Source: Homalodisca vitripennis
Lineage: Eukaryota; Arthropoda; Insecta; Hemiptera; Cicadellidae
Length of the DNA: 64,000 nucleotides
Direction: 5' to 3'
Assembly (NCBI RefSeq): GCF_021130785.1
Contig: NC_060213.1
Span: 98,944,501 to 99,008,500, forward strand
Of this stretch, positions 36,102 to 47,274 are shown piece after piece. The position numbers were made by a program, and so were the translations under genes. Position 1 is the stretch's first letter. Each line of letters starts with the position of its first letter. The notes below the pieces were generated by a model. It did not search any database and was not told where the DNA came from. It was given only the letters and a program-made list of their open reading frames with translations.

Positions 36102-36659
36102 CTATATTTCTGTTAGACGAAACTCTTTACAAATGTTTTTCCTAAATCTAATTTACTTTTGTGTACTTTCATGTATGTCAAGCAGTCTGGAGGTGGCTGT
36201 GGGATATAAAACACAATGTGTTGAAATAAGATATGAAAACTAAAATGAAAAGTTTCCAAGAGGTACAACAAGCAGACTGCAAGAATGAAGAAAGTGCGAC
36301 TTCAGTCGGTGCAGCAGAACAATGGTATGAGGACTAATAAATTAAGAATCGTGAAAAAGGAGTACCTATATGTGTTATTTTAAAACTCTTTTGGAGTGGA
36401 GAGCTCTATGGTGCTATCGTTTTGCAACATTGTGATGATCCAAAGGGATGATACAAACAAGTACTGTGAAGCGTTCGTGAGCTTTTTGAAAGATTAAAAT
36501 GATGTAAATCTCTTGATAGACTATGCTTTGATTAATTATATTTGCAATTGATTTGAAAACTACCGTGAAACCAGATTCATTGATTTCGCCAGTTATCGGT
36601 GTGATCAAAATATTATGGAAGCTCAGAAATCACTGAACTGTCAAGAGCTCACTAAATAC

Positions 36660-37400
36660 TATAAGAAGTATATTGTAATATCTTAAGGAAAGTAATTCTT
36701 GCTTCCAAAAAAATGGCAAATGACAGATTCATATTGGATGCGAGGAATAGGCCACACGCGATGTGGGAGATGGTTAATAGAGAAACTAACAAGTTAAAAA
36801 TTAAAGCGGATGAGGATCTTGAGTCCCCTTCTTCCAGTGATTTCTAAATTTTTTGAAAAAGTAGTCCCAATCACAATTCTTAAACATTTTACTAAATATA
36901 ACATTTTGTATAAAAATCAGTTTAACTCATCAACAGCCTAGGCAGTGTTTGAACTAATTGATACAATTTTATTTTTCAATTTTGACAAAAAACATCATAC
37001 TGCAACTCTTTTCTGTGACCTATCAAAGGCTTTTGACTGTGTTGAACACAGAAAAATGTTAAAGAAATTAGAATTTATGGCTTTTCAGTTCACAGTTCAA
37101 TATCTTCATATTTATCACATAAGAAACAAAAGGTTACAATTAAAAATAAGTCTTCGATAAAGTTTTCTTCCCACTGACAACTCAACGATCGTGGCGTTTC
37201 CAAGGCTCAGTGCTGGGTCCACTACTATTTCTAAATTACGTGAACGATTTTTCACCTAACCTAACTACATTATCTGTAGTTGTGTTTGCTGACGACACCA
37301 CTATAAAAACAAAATCTCTTGATGATTTAGAGAATAAAATTAATCAAGCAACTGACGAAGCAGGGTAGTGGTTCTCAGCTACTGTTCAAAGAAAATAAAA
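36660..37400 (+). pseudogene. LINE reverse-transcriptase remnant
   Basis: Conceptual translation in several frames gives YCNILRKVILASKKMANDRF (the linker before the polymerase in Jockey-type LINEs), then KFFEKVVPITILKHFTKYNI, CDLSKAFDCVEHRKMLKKLEF (RT motif with the first catalytic Asp; 36945-37160) and a degraded FADDTT equivalent at about 37283-37310. Stops and frameshifts are numerous. It is absent from the second internal copy. Confidence 0.7.
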
Positions 37401-37639
37401 GCCAATTATTAATATTCTCAACACTCCAATCGGCAAGCACGTATATTAATTTTAACCTAACTAATATTAAAGTAACATCGTCATGTACATTTCTTTGTTT
37501 AGTTGTGGATAATTCAATATCATGGAAAGAACACATTATGTATTCCTTTTAATGTATATTTTGTGACTTGTGAATGTCCATTTGATAGAAGAGGCCGTTA
37601 TTGTGACACGAATGAATAACATACTTCATGTTTGTCTAC

Positions 37640-38000
37640 ATAATATTATGCAAGGTTATAGACAGCTCAGCCTCACGCTATAGATAGGATATACGGGCCA
37701 GCCAGTCTTCGGATATCTCTGCCACGCGCCTTGGCAGACCCGACTGGCGACTGAAGCCACTTTGGGGTTGTAAATACGCGTGCGGGCGGCGCGGGTCTGA
37801 ATGCGCCACGACCACAAACAGGGATGCTCGCAGAGGCTTTGTTCAATGTGCGATGTTACGAAATCATATCCTGCTCGTCCGCACAGCACCTGCGTTCAAT
37901 GTGCAGGTGGCCTACTGTTAGCACCTCATTCATGGCCTCATTCATGCACCTAACGTTCGCGCTGGCTGACCGAGTGAAAGATTATATACACCGAACAATA
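37640..38000. repeat. GC-rich repeat, copy 1
   Basis: The stretch contains CTTTGGGGTTGTAAATACGC and GTGCGGGCGGCGCGG and is closely matched at 40840-41070 (continuing at 43103-43170 after the foldback insertion). Open frames on both strands are artefacts of its composition. It looks like an interspersed repeat unit; its class is unknown. Confidence 0.5.
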
Positions 38001-39108
38001 GAAACAACTACAAAAAGCACACATTATTTCAGAACTTATCAGTAGGATAGAAACTTGCGCTTAAAATTCGTAATGTATCGTAGTGTACTCATTTCATCCA
38101 ATATATAATCTTAAACATTATTTTTTTCTGTCCACAGCCAAATAGGGTTTTACATTTAACTCATTATACATAATTTAACTGACTATTACGTTAATTAACT
38201 GACTATTTCCCTTGGTTTATTTTCTACATTTTTAATAATATTTTGAATCATTGGTAGATTAATTCCATTTTCGACTTCCTTAACCTGTGCTTACTTTGGT
38301 TAGTCTTTATCTGGTCCTCCAACTTTATGCGATTATCAAGGCTTTGTCTGAGAGGGATATTATAACTACTATTGATCCAACTTTAAGACAAGAAAGGTCT
38401 CTACTACTGTATGTATTGTTTCGTGTTTGCATAAATCCGATATCACTAAGTTACTATAATCAACAATTTGTTACGCAAAATATCAAGGTTTAAAGTAAAA
38501 CCGTATTGAATTGTAAATTGTACAATGAAAAGAAAAGAAGATTCCAATGCGGTATTAATTTTATAAAACCATTCTACTTATATTTTGTAATAGTTTATTG
38601 TTTGTACGCGATTGTTTAGGTTAAAGTGAAGAGGGTGTATATGTTTTATGTGTTAATATATGGCAAGGTCAGTTCTTCCATAAATTGACGATTTGACTGT
38701 TACTATAAAATAATGTTTCCGTCAAAATAATTACACCTATAATTCTTTCGTATAGTGGTGTATGAGTTGAAAGATTCCATTACGTTGGTGTTTCATCGTC
38801 GTATAGAAATTATACGAGTATCTTAAAAATGATTACCTACATTTGGATAAATATCAGTTACAACAGTTAAGCACTAATCAAATCATTTTTTTTACAATAG
38901 TTCTATAAAATCCAAGAAATAATACAACACATTATATGAAAATAATAATATTTACTATTTACTGTTAATTTTACTACATTTTTCTTTAGAAGCAGACAAT
39001 TTGGCCTCTAAGTTTTTGTACCTATAATGCGATTAGTTTAACTGTGTACTCTACTTTATGAGACGTATCTGTAATAGCTATTTTATTTCACTTAACGTAA
39101 AGTGTAGT

Positions 39109-39959
39109 AAAATAATCACCTAAATTGAGATGTAATTAGTTTAAAATAACGGTTCCATTGAATTTGTATAAGAATTACTATATAGAAGTACACAATATAC
39201 GTTATAGTTCACAAAATGGTAAATGGTATAATTTTAATGGTTTAAAAAAGTATACACTCTGCACATGTAATAAATAAAAGTGATATTTAAAGAAATAATG
39301 TTGTGATTTTCAAGGTACTTTTTCAACGAATCCATCGACGTAGAAGGGAGCGCCACTACTTTAAAGGTACGCTTGCAAAAACCTCGATTAACAAACATCT
39401 GATACCCCTCAACTGTGAAAGTGTCTTGGATACTGAAATAATAGCTACCTGATATGTCTATTCCTGTTTGAAAAAAATACTATACAGCTCCATCATATTA
39501 CATCATTAATTTTTTTAAATATAAATTACAATGACTACAAGTCTACACTTTTAGACATATTTCTTTGAACAAGGAAATCTTAACATTGACGTCGGATATA
39601 TAATTCACTGCAGCGAGAAGTGCTCATAAGAAAGCCTAGGAATTTGTGTGCGAAACGCGGGTAACATGAACGAGTTTTAACATGAATTGTAATCGTGCAC
39701 CTTTAAAAAACCTTACAGCATTTGTGTTTTTTATTAACTACGATATTCCAAATGTTAAACCGTTTAACGGTTAATAGTTTATCGTAAAGAGGAGTAAAAC
39801 TAATATTGTTTAAGAATATATTTAAGAATATGTTGCGTTCGAAGTCATTGGTAACTAACTGCTAGTAACAAAAAATATTATCTCCTGTCGTTCCTGGATC
39901 ACTATTTGAACGAGTTTTAAAATATGTCGAAAGAAAGAGGTTTACTTATTTCTAACAAA
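39109..39959. other. Spacer between internal duplication copies
   Basis: AT-rich, no gene. The string GACGTCGGATATATAATTCA (about 39588) resembles GGCGTCGGAAATATAATTCA at about 29930, so a further diverged repeat is shared with the 29.9 kb region. Confidence 0.4.
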
Positions 39960-40246
39960 ACCTAAACCAACTTGATGTAATTACAACTGTATAAACTTTG
40001 TTGAATGTCTACACAAACTAATTCCAATTGACAAAAAACTTGTTCTCTATAACTTCATAGTAATAATATATACATGAAAGTACCATTTTAATAAAGTTAC
40101 GATTTTTTAATATATGAAGAATGAGAAAAACAGACCAAACTACGTTATGTGATATTAAGGCAATAGATTGCAGGTGGTTCATCCCCCAACTACTGTTTTT
40201 GTTTGTGAAGGTAAATCTATTTTCAGAAATATGATGAGGACACACA

Positions 40247-40510
40247 GTAGCGTAGCCAGAAATATCGTTCGGGGGGGGGGGGGTCCGAAACCGGGTGATC
40301 CGGGGGACGTTTTGTGTGTTATAGTAAATATCAGATTTACGTACAAAAACACGGGTCATTTAGAAAAACTGAAAATAATTCATTTCAGACCTAAGTTTTG
40401 GAGTTAGACTTTTTTATAACCGCCATTGTATCACATTTACATTGCATTATAACCCAAAAAATTTTGTCACACCAAGAGCCACTCACCCTGTATAGGTATT
40501 AGTCGGCGTT
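40247..40510 (+). mobile_element. Truncated end of a hAT-like element
   Basis: It starts CAGTAGCGTAGCCAGAAAT, followed by a G run and a GATCCGGGGGACGTTTTGTG string, nearly identical to the right end of 41077-43102 in reverse. Only the terminal ~100 bp can be recognised; the rest, to about 40510, is unassigned sequence lacking in copy 1 of the internal duplication. Confidence 0.5.
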
Positions 40511-41439
40511 CAATTGAAAGATGTAGTATTACAATGATGTAAAACTTTTGATGCATAGACTATGTATTGATTGAGTATATTTGCAAGTCATTTGAAAACT
40601 ACAATGAAACCAGAGTCATTGATTTCGGCACTTATCGGTGTGATCAAAAAATATTATGAGCCACTAAACCTAAGTCTAGTACAAGATTGATAAACCGAGT
40701 ACTCTGTTAATTCTGAAAAGAAAACATTATGTATTCCCTCAATGTAGATTTTACAACTTGAGAATGTCCATTTGGTGGAAGAGGCCGTTATTGTGACACG
40801 AATGAATAACAAAATTCATGTTTGTCTACATAATATTATGCACGGGCTCAGCCTGATGCAATAGATAGGATATGCGGGCCCGCCAATCCGGATATCCCCG
40901 CCAGGCCTCGGCAGACCCGACTGAGCGATTGCTGAGACCACTTTGGGGTTGTAAATACGCGTGCGGGCGGCGCGGGCCTGACTGTGACACGACCACAAAC
41001 CTCGAGGTGCAGAGACTCTGTTCAATGGGCGATGTTACACAATCATCTCCTGCTCGTCCGTGCAGCTGGCCTGCCTCAGTGGCGTACCGAAGGGGGGGGG
41101 TCCAGGGGGTCCGGACCCCCCCCAAATTTTAAGACGTATTAAAAAATAAAGCATGGAGCAGGAGAAAAAAGGAGAGTTGTCTTTACTTTTGTCTACAAAC
41201 ATTAAATTAATTGATTTATTTAATTGAAGTGACCGTTGTTAAAAATATAATTGTCTTTTCGTTTAAATCATAAAGTATCAAACGATACTTTTGGGCTCGG
41301 CCTTTCGGATAGTGTAGTGTTATCACGGTATTTCTATAGGGCGCGGTCACGTGACGTCGCAAAGTAACGTGAACCGTAACATGGCGAACAGTTTAAATTA
41401 GCGACTACTTCGTTCAAATTCGTCTTGAGGACTTAAAAT

Positions 41440-42600
41440 GACTGCTTAGAATTAAGTTACGACGTTGATTTTAGGTGTCAATAAACTGTAGACGTGTATA
41501 TAATTATCGGAAAAACATTTAAAAAATCACTTTCGGTCGGAAATAAAATACACCTGGAAAACTCTAATGATTAGGTAGAACTTCAACTACTTGGGACTTC
41601 AGTTATTGAGGTAAACGTGGTATTTTTGATTGAGTTAGGACGACGATTTTTGTTATCATTAAACTATACAATGTACCTATATAATTATCGAGAAAAAATC
41701 ACTTCCGGTCGGTAAATACCGAAGAAAACTGTCTACAGAATCAAGTTTTGACGATTTAGGATTTCACTGGTTGAATGGTTGAGGTAAAAATGGTACTTAT
41801 AATTTTGTTAGGACGTTTATTTTAGGTATTAATGCAACGTCGACTAATTATCGAGAAAGAAAACAATAAAATCACTTCTGGTCTGAAAATACCGAGGAAA
41901 AGCTCTACTGATTTCACTGGTTGAGTCGTTGAGATAAAAGTGGTACTTAGAAGTATGTTTGAACATTGATTTTAGGTATCAATTGAACGCCGACTAATAC
42001 CTATATAATTAATTATCAAGGAAAAGTTGGAAAAATCACTTCCGGTCGGATAATACACCGGAAAAATCTCTACTGATAAGAAGTTCCGACTACTTTGGAT
42101 TTCACTGACTGAGGTATTATTTCATTTTCCTTAGTATATTCCGATCGGAAGTGATTATTTTTGTTTTTTTTTCTCGGTAAATATATATTTATTAGTCGGC
42201 ATTGAATTAATATCTGAAATCAATGTCCTAACATAATTATAAGTACCATTTTACCTCAACCACTCAACCAGTGAAATCCAAAATCGTCAAAACTTGAATC
42301 TGTAGAGAGCTTTTCTTCTGTATTTACCGACAGAAAGTGATTTTTTTCTCGATAATTATATAGGTAGTCGAGTATTAATGATAACAAAAATCGTCGTCCT
42401 AACTCAATCAAAAATACCACGTTTACCTCAATAACTGAAGTCCGAAGTAGTTGAAGTTCTACCTAATCATTAGAGTTTTTCAGGTGTATTTTATTTCCGA
42501 CCGAAAGTGATTTTTTAAATGTTTTTCCGATAATTATATACTCGTCTACAGTGTAATGATACAAAAAATCGTCATTATAATTCATTCATAAATACCTCAA
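41440..42600. repeat. Long hairpin made of inverted, tandemly repeated units
   Basis: The left arm (about 41440-41870) and right arm (about 42170-42600) are reverse complements around a centre near 42020. Paired points include 41531 with 42506 and 41701 with 42339. Each arm is built from diverged units of roughly 160-170 bp with the recurring strings TTATCGAGAAAAAATCACTT and CACTTCCGGTCGG. Confidence 0.75.
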
Positions 42601-43058
42601 TCAGTGAAATCAAAAGTAGCCGAACTTCTAATCAGTAGAGTTTTTGCGGTGCATTTTCCGACCGTTAGTTTGATCTGTACCCGAGCAACACTCGAAAATT
42701 GCCCTCCTTTTCTAAAGGGATTTCGACCGTCAGTGGCCCAATGTCCCCGCAGAGGTATTTCATTTTCTCCACAGAATATAGTTGTATCAACTATACGCTT
42801 GAGTGAAGCTCTGTTTTGTTCTTTTTCTTTCTTATCCAGTGAATCCAACATCACTTTGGTGCCTTCTATTCGGCCAGAATCGAACTTTGTGGTATACTTA
42901 GAGTTGCTGTGAGAGTTGTATTTGCCTATTACATCTTTCCACTTTCTATAAGGCGTAGTTACTAAAGCTCCATATTTTTGGTATTTACCTTTTACCAGTG
43001 AACTCATTGGCAAATAACACACAAAAACGTCCCCCGGATCCCCCGGTTTCGGGCCCAA
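42597..43058 (-). pseudogene. Partial hAT transposase (ZMYM1/TTF-finger type)
   Basis: The 153-aa open frame begins in the TIR (GPKPGDPGDVFVCY), goes on with SSLVKGKYQKYGALVTTPYR and KWKDVIGKYNSHSNSKYTT, and then has RASLKRIVDTTIFCGENEIP followed by LRGH. This is the order found near the N-terminus of TTF-finger/ZMYM1-like hAT transposases. After about residue 115 the match ends and the frame runs into the hairpin. The catalytic domain is absent, so the product could not cut DNA. Confidence 0.6.
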
Positions 43059-44582
43059 AATTTTCGGACCCCCCCCGAACGAAATTTCTGGCTACGCTAC
43101 TGGCCATTAGCCCTCTCTCATGCACCGCAATCGTCCCGCTCTGGCTGACCGAGTGACACAGATTATAAACACTGAATATTAAAAATAACTTCCGTGGAGC
43201 ATAAATTATTTTCATAACTTATGAGAAGGATAACAAGCTTTCACGTAAAATGCCTAATGAGCAGTGTACTCATTTAATCCAATATATTAATTTTTAACAT
43301 TATTATTTTTTTTACAGCCAAATAGATTTCTACATTTTTAATCATTATACAGAATTTAACTGACTATTCCGTTAATTAATTGACTATTTCCTTTAGGGAT
43401 TTTCTACATATTCAATATTTTGAATCATTGGTATTAATTCCATATTCGACTCCCCTAAAACTATACAGTACATACTTTGGTTAATCCTCACCAGCTCCAA
43501 ACTTTCTTTCTGCGATTATCATGGCTTTATCTGCGAGGGATATTATAAGTACTATTGCTCCAACTAAGACAAGATTGATCTCTACTACTGTATGTATTGC
43601 TTTATGTAATATTGTAAATATGGATAGGATTAGTGGGAAACCGCCAAAAGACCAAACTATTTTGGTACTTTATTTATTGGTATTAGGTAACAAGTAGCTG
43701 GAAAATGCATATAAGCTACAATAATACGTACGATATGATCTTATCTAATCCTAACAAAGTAGTCAGTGTATCACAACTTAATTAACTGGTTTTATGTGTC
43801 TTTGTAACCTTGGTTGGGTTTTCAATTCTTGAAAAATCGTATATCAAAGTATTGGATATAAAACTTAATTCATTATTTGTAATAGATAAAAAGTTGAGAG
43901 AGTAACATAATAAAATATGTGCAATCTATGATTGCAAACATGTAATCTTTTATCCCCATTAAAAATATTTTACTGATATCACACTACAATTAACAAATTT
44001 GTTACGCAAAATACTACGGTTACAGTAAAACCATATTAAATTGTAAATTTTGTAGTGAAAGGAAGATTCAAATGTGGTAATAATTTTAGAAAACCATTCA
44101 ACTTATGTTTTGTGTTAGTTTCGAACTCATTTTTTTGTTGCGCCGTTTCTATCGTTTATAACTAAGAGGGTGTAGATTTATTATATGGTTGGGCCTAATA
44201 GATGACAACGGTAAGTTCTTGAACAAACTGAAGATAAAAACCTTCTATAAAGTAATGTTTTCGTCAATATAATACACCTAGAATTCCTTTGTATAATGGG
44301 TGTATGAGGTTAAAGATGTTTCATCGTAGTATTGAAATTATACGAGTAACTTAAAAATAATTAACATTTTGGTAAATATCAATTACATTAGTTAAGTACT
44401 AATCAAACTTTTAATTTAAAAGTAATTCTATAAAATCCAAGAAATAATATAACACAATATACGAAAATAATATTTCCTATTTACTGTTAATTTTACTACA
44501 TTTTTCTTTAGAAGCAGACATTTTGAAGTTTTTGTACCTATCTTAAATAGCTATCTCATTTCACTTAACGTAAAGTGTAGCG

Positions 44583-44700
44583 GAGTAGTAACCGTTAGAG
44601 GGAGGAGTGTAGAGCCAGGCGACTGTAATTTACTGTCGACAGTAGGAGGAGCCAGCAGAGCCAGCAGCCATCGCAAACTTGTATCCCTCCATGACTGGCC
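44583..44700. other. GC-rich inner flank of the right array
   Basis: A short GC-rich segment (AGGAGGAGCCAGCAGAGCCA) between the internal duplication and the right array. It is the positional counterpart of 25829-26026, but I see no clear sequence match between the two. Confidence 0.35.
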
Positions 44701-44712
44701 CCCTCCTCACGA

Positions 44713-45207
44713 TTCGGCGTTGACGGAATGGGCTCTTTTCGACCGTTGGCGGAATGGAGCTGATTCGGCTCTGGCGGATTGGTATGAATTCGGGAGTTCG
44801 CGGACAGTTGAAGATTCTACTTTAAATTTTCCTATAGCACCGATAAATTCTATTATTCGTCCGTCAACATCGAAGAGTTTCTTACATCAGTCCGTGAGCT
44901 CCGAATTTATTCGACTCTATAGGAATCTTTAATTTTCGCCTCTAAAAGAGACACATGAGTCCGCCAGGACCGAATAACGAGACAGTCCGCCAACTCCGAA
45001 TCCTCCTAGATTCCGTGAGTGGCGAAAAGTAGAATCGTCCGTGAGCCCTCGAATAATTTTATGTCTTAGTCCGATAGCTCCGAATAATTTGCTCTCCAGT
45101 CCGTGAACGTCGAATCATTCGGAGCTGACGGAAAGTATCGTTTTCGTTTTCTTGGCGGACGAATTCACTATTCGGCCCTGGCGGATTCGGTCCTCACGGA
45201 CTCCACC
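44713..45207 (-). repeat. Right subterminal array of CCGAA 15-mers
   Basis: About 18 copies of the same 15-mer as on the left, but in mixed orientation. Four inverted copies (TTCGG...CGGA, 44713-44805) come first. Then come mostly direct copies (about 44830, 44860, 44890, 44959, 44985, 45012, 45038, 45069, 45099), with one diverged inverted copy at 44910. Four inverted copies (about 45118, 45144, 45171, 45186) close the element. The final ~90 bp form the TIR with 25383-25470. Confidence 0.85.
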
Positions 45208-45342
45208 AGCCTGTTTGACCATATTTAATATCCTTAACCTGACAAAAACCATTTTCTTTTCATTAGAAGGAATAACCTTATTTTTATAAATTTGTGGACA
45301 ATTATTTCTAGGACAAGGACAAATAGATCGTTAATTTGTCAA

Positions 45343-45344
<2 letters not shown>

Positions 45345-45405
<61 letters not shown>
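45345..45405. repeat. (TA)n microsatellite
   Basis: AT run of about 60 bp at the position paralogous to 6111-6160, immediately after 'TTAATTTGTCAA'. This is where the Ginger element sits in the other block. Confidence 0.95.
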
Positions 45406-45407
<2 letters not shown>

Positions 45408-46074
45408 AATAATTGTTCGTAGAAAATTGCCATATGCCTTATAACATTTAAAATGTATAGTAACTTTTTATATACTTATTCTTTACAATTACAATAACCT
45501 TTATAATGCTACTGCAAATTAATGGCAACTTATTGTTTTAAGAGACGTTTAAAAAAAATCACATTTCAATATGTTACTTAATTAGTTTTATCTAAAGGAC
45601 AAAAAACCCGCAAAGGTTCACACCTTAAGCATTTACACTAACGTTTTGTGTGGTAGTATCACAGCAGGACATTATATTACAAGCTTAAATAATTATAATT
45701 TTTTTTTATTTCTGATTGATATTTCTTGTAATAAAAAGTCGTGTAATTGATTAAAATAAATTACTTCATTTTCAAAAGTTTAGTCAACATTGCAAAGTTT
45801 TTAAGAAAATCCACACTAAAATGTAACTATAGGTTATTAATAAATCAATATTATAGTAAAAGTCCAGTGGTATTAAAACTAATGTGATACATTTTTACCC
45901 AAAGTAGGAATCACTTAGAGTGATTGAATTATTGAAATCATATTTAAAAATCCATGGCAACGAGTGGCAAATCAATTACAATAAATGTCTGTAAGAAGAA
46001 AATATCGAACGTTTCACTGTGACTGAAGAGTATTAAAGTAACGCCGCAAAACACTGTCCGCACAATTCTCCAGA
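45406..46074 (+). other. Upstream region of GR-4
   Basis: Non-coding, paralogous to 6161-6827 with high similarity. It holds the conserved dyad and presumably the promoter. The antisense open frame at 45944-46186 mirrors the one ahead of GR-2 and is not a gene. Confidence 0.6.
45909..45925. promoter_or_regulatory. Conserved dyad 166 bp upstream of GR-4 start
   Basis: Perfect dyad AATCACTTAGAGTGATT at the same distance from the ATG as in GR-2. Confidence 0.4.
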
Positions 46075-47274
46075 ATGCAGGTTTTATCAAAAGAAGTAAT
46101 TTTAACCAGCCATGTTTTTGGGGGATTTTTTCTGACCAACTGTTCTGTGAAAAACGATGGTCAAGCATTGAGATATTCTCCATCATGGTTTACATGGAGT
46201 TTGATCTCTACAGCGGCTCAAGCAACTCTCCCGTGTTATTGGGTGTATCTCGGATACTTAAATACACAGTCCACCTTGCCCTCTTATTGGAATACTAATA
46301 TTACCACAACTGTAAAGATTCTGGAATTTACCTGTTTTTCAATGACATCAGTCGTTGTCTTTGTCAGCAATATCAGAAAATATCAGTGCTTTGTCAACTT
46401 CCACAAAATTGTCGGGAGTATCGAGGACACTTGGAGTGATATTAGGCATCAGCCACCAAAATCGAAAATAAACATCAGGATCTTAGTAGCCTACGTTGTC
46501 ACTGCAGTGCTTGTTACGTACGATGTGGCCATTTGGGGAATATGTACAATAAGCAATTATGAAAATCGAGTAACGATAACCGTATGTTATGTGTCTTACT
46601 TAACTACTATATTTCGATTGACTTCTACATTCGTTACTTTTACCGAAGTTACTCAATATTTGTCTAAAAGTTTTAAATACATCAGCATCAGGATCGAGCA
46701 GGAACTATCCCGCCAGTATTTCGGACGACTAATGGAAAATCAGTATATGCCATGTATTGAAATATCACAACAAAGTTCTAACTCACAAAAGTGTGAGGTG
46801 GAATCTCTGATGGACATCTACTGGTTGCTGGTTGATGCTGTACACCAGGCGAATGGCTTCTATTGCGATCAGCTGATGGCCACTACCTCTTATTTGTTCT
46901 TCAGTATCATATTTAATCTGTATTATTCTGTCTTGACTTTTCATTCAGGTCACTACATAGAGTTTATATGGACGTTCATCTGGGCTTTGGCTAGCATTAG
47001 TTACTTGGTTGTGATGGTTCGATCTGCTGCTGAAGTCACTAAGTCAGCTGAGAAGACGACGATTACTATCTGCAAGACGATCCATAAGGATATTGAACCT
47101 GCTATGAAGACACAGTTGGAGAGGTTCCTTCATCAAGTATCCAACGACAAACCTACATTTTGCGCACTGCACCTCTTCAAAATTAAAAGCGATATCCTAA
47201 CTAAGGTGGCAGTAGCAGTGACCACCTATTTAGTAATTCTGCTTCAGTTCCAGAATCAGAACGAGGAAATTTAA
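46075..47274 (+). CDS. GR-4: gustatory receptor, intronless, 399 aa
   Basis: Intact single-exon frame, the same length as GR-2 and very similar across the whole protein, with the TYLVILLQF motif at residues 384-392 and the same seven hydrophobic segments. Differences from GR-2 are scattered, for example CDQLMATTSY against CILLMSTTSY in the fifth membrane segment and HQANGFY against HEANAFY just before it. That is compatible with changed ligand preference, though the ligand is unknown. The upstream dyad and the downstream sequence were copied along with the gene, so it arose by segmental duplication, not separate retroposition. Confidence 0.9.
   Translation: MQVLSKEVILTSHVFGGFFLTNCSVKNDGQALRYSPSWFTWSLISTAAQATLPCYWVYLGYLNTQSTLPSYWNTNITTTVKILEFTCFSMTSVVVFVSNIRKYQCFVNFHKIVGSIEDTWSDIRHQPPKSKINIRILVAYVVTAVLVTYDVAIWGICTISNYENRVTITVCYVSYLTTIFRLTSTFVTFTEVTQYLSKSFKYISIRIEQELSRQYFGRLMENQYMPCIEISQQSSNSQKCEVESLMDIYWLLVDAVHQANGFYCDQLMATTSYLFFSIIFNLYYSVLTFHSGHYIEFIWTFIWALASISYLVVMVRSAAEVTKSAEKTTITICKTIHKDIEPAMKTQLERFLHQVSNDKPTFCALHLFKIKSDILTKVAVAVTTYLVILLQFQNQNEEI

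Larger units (their letters stand above)
34740..39108 (+). repeat. Internal duplication of the large element, copy 1
   Basis: Aligned islands pair 34740-35040 with 39960-40235, 36475-36630 with 40515-40665, 37530-37980 with 40712-41070 and 43103-43160, and 38040-39108 with 43200-44582. Copy 1 additionally holds 35040-36400 and the LINE remnant; copy 2 holds the foldback hAT. Divergence is clearly greater than between the GR blocks, so this duplication is older. Confidence 0.7.
41077..43102 (-). mobile_element. Foldback hAT derivative
   Basis: The ends are CAGTGGCGTACCGAAGGGG (left) and, reading inward from the right, CAGTAGCGTAGCCAGAAAT plus a G run. The element splits a GC-rich repeat that is continuous at 37640-38000, so it is an insertion. 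A very long hairpin occupies about 41440-42600, centred near 42020, and a partial hAT transposase lies at the right. The flanking octamers (GCCTGCCT, GCCATTAG) do not match, so no target duplication is left or the ends have moved. Confidence 0.65.
39960..44582 (+). repeat. Internal duplication of the large element, copy 2
   Basis: Partner of 34740-39108. It is interrupted at about 40247-40510 by a fragment with the same end as the foldback hAT (CAGTAGCGTAGCCAG) and at 41077-43102 by the full foldback element. It ends where the right terminal region of the 19.8 kb element begins. Confidence 0.7.
25383..45207. mobile_element. 19.8 kb composite insertion with repeat-array termini
   Basis: The boundaries are direct. 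AGCCTGTTTG occurs at 25373-25382 and again at 45208-45217, and the paralogous block (about 2949) is uninterrupted there. The termini are inverted: GGTGGGTCCGTGAGGACCGA on the left, with a one-base difference on the right, and similarity extends about 90 bp. Both ends carry 15-mer arrays. A 9-10 bp target duplication with long TIRs would suit a Mutator-like element, but I find no transposase inside that belongs to it. The interior is a mosaic of hAT and LINE remnants, a minisatellite, a foldback element and a 5 kb internal duplication. It may be a giant non-autonomous element that accumulated nested insertions. Confidence 0.75.

Noticed and set aside
40826..41132. Overlapping open frames on both strands in GC-rich DNA
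   Set aside because: They come from a GC-rich interspersed repeat; frames differ between its two copies.
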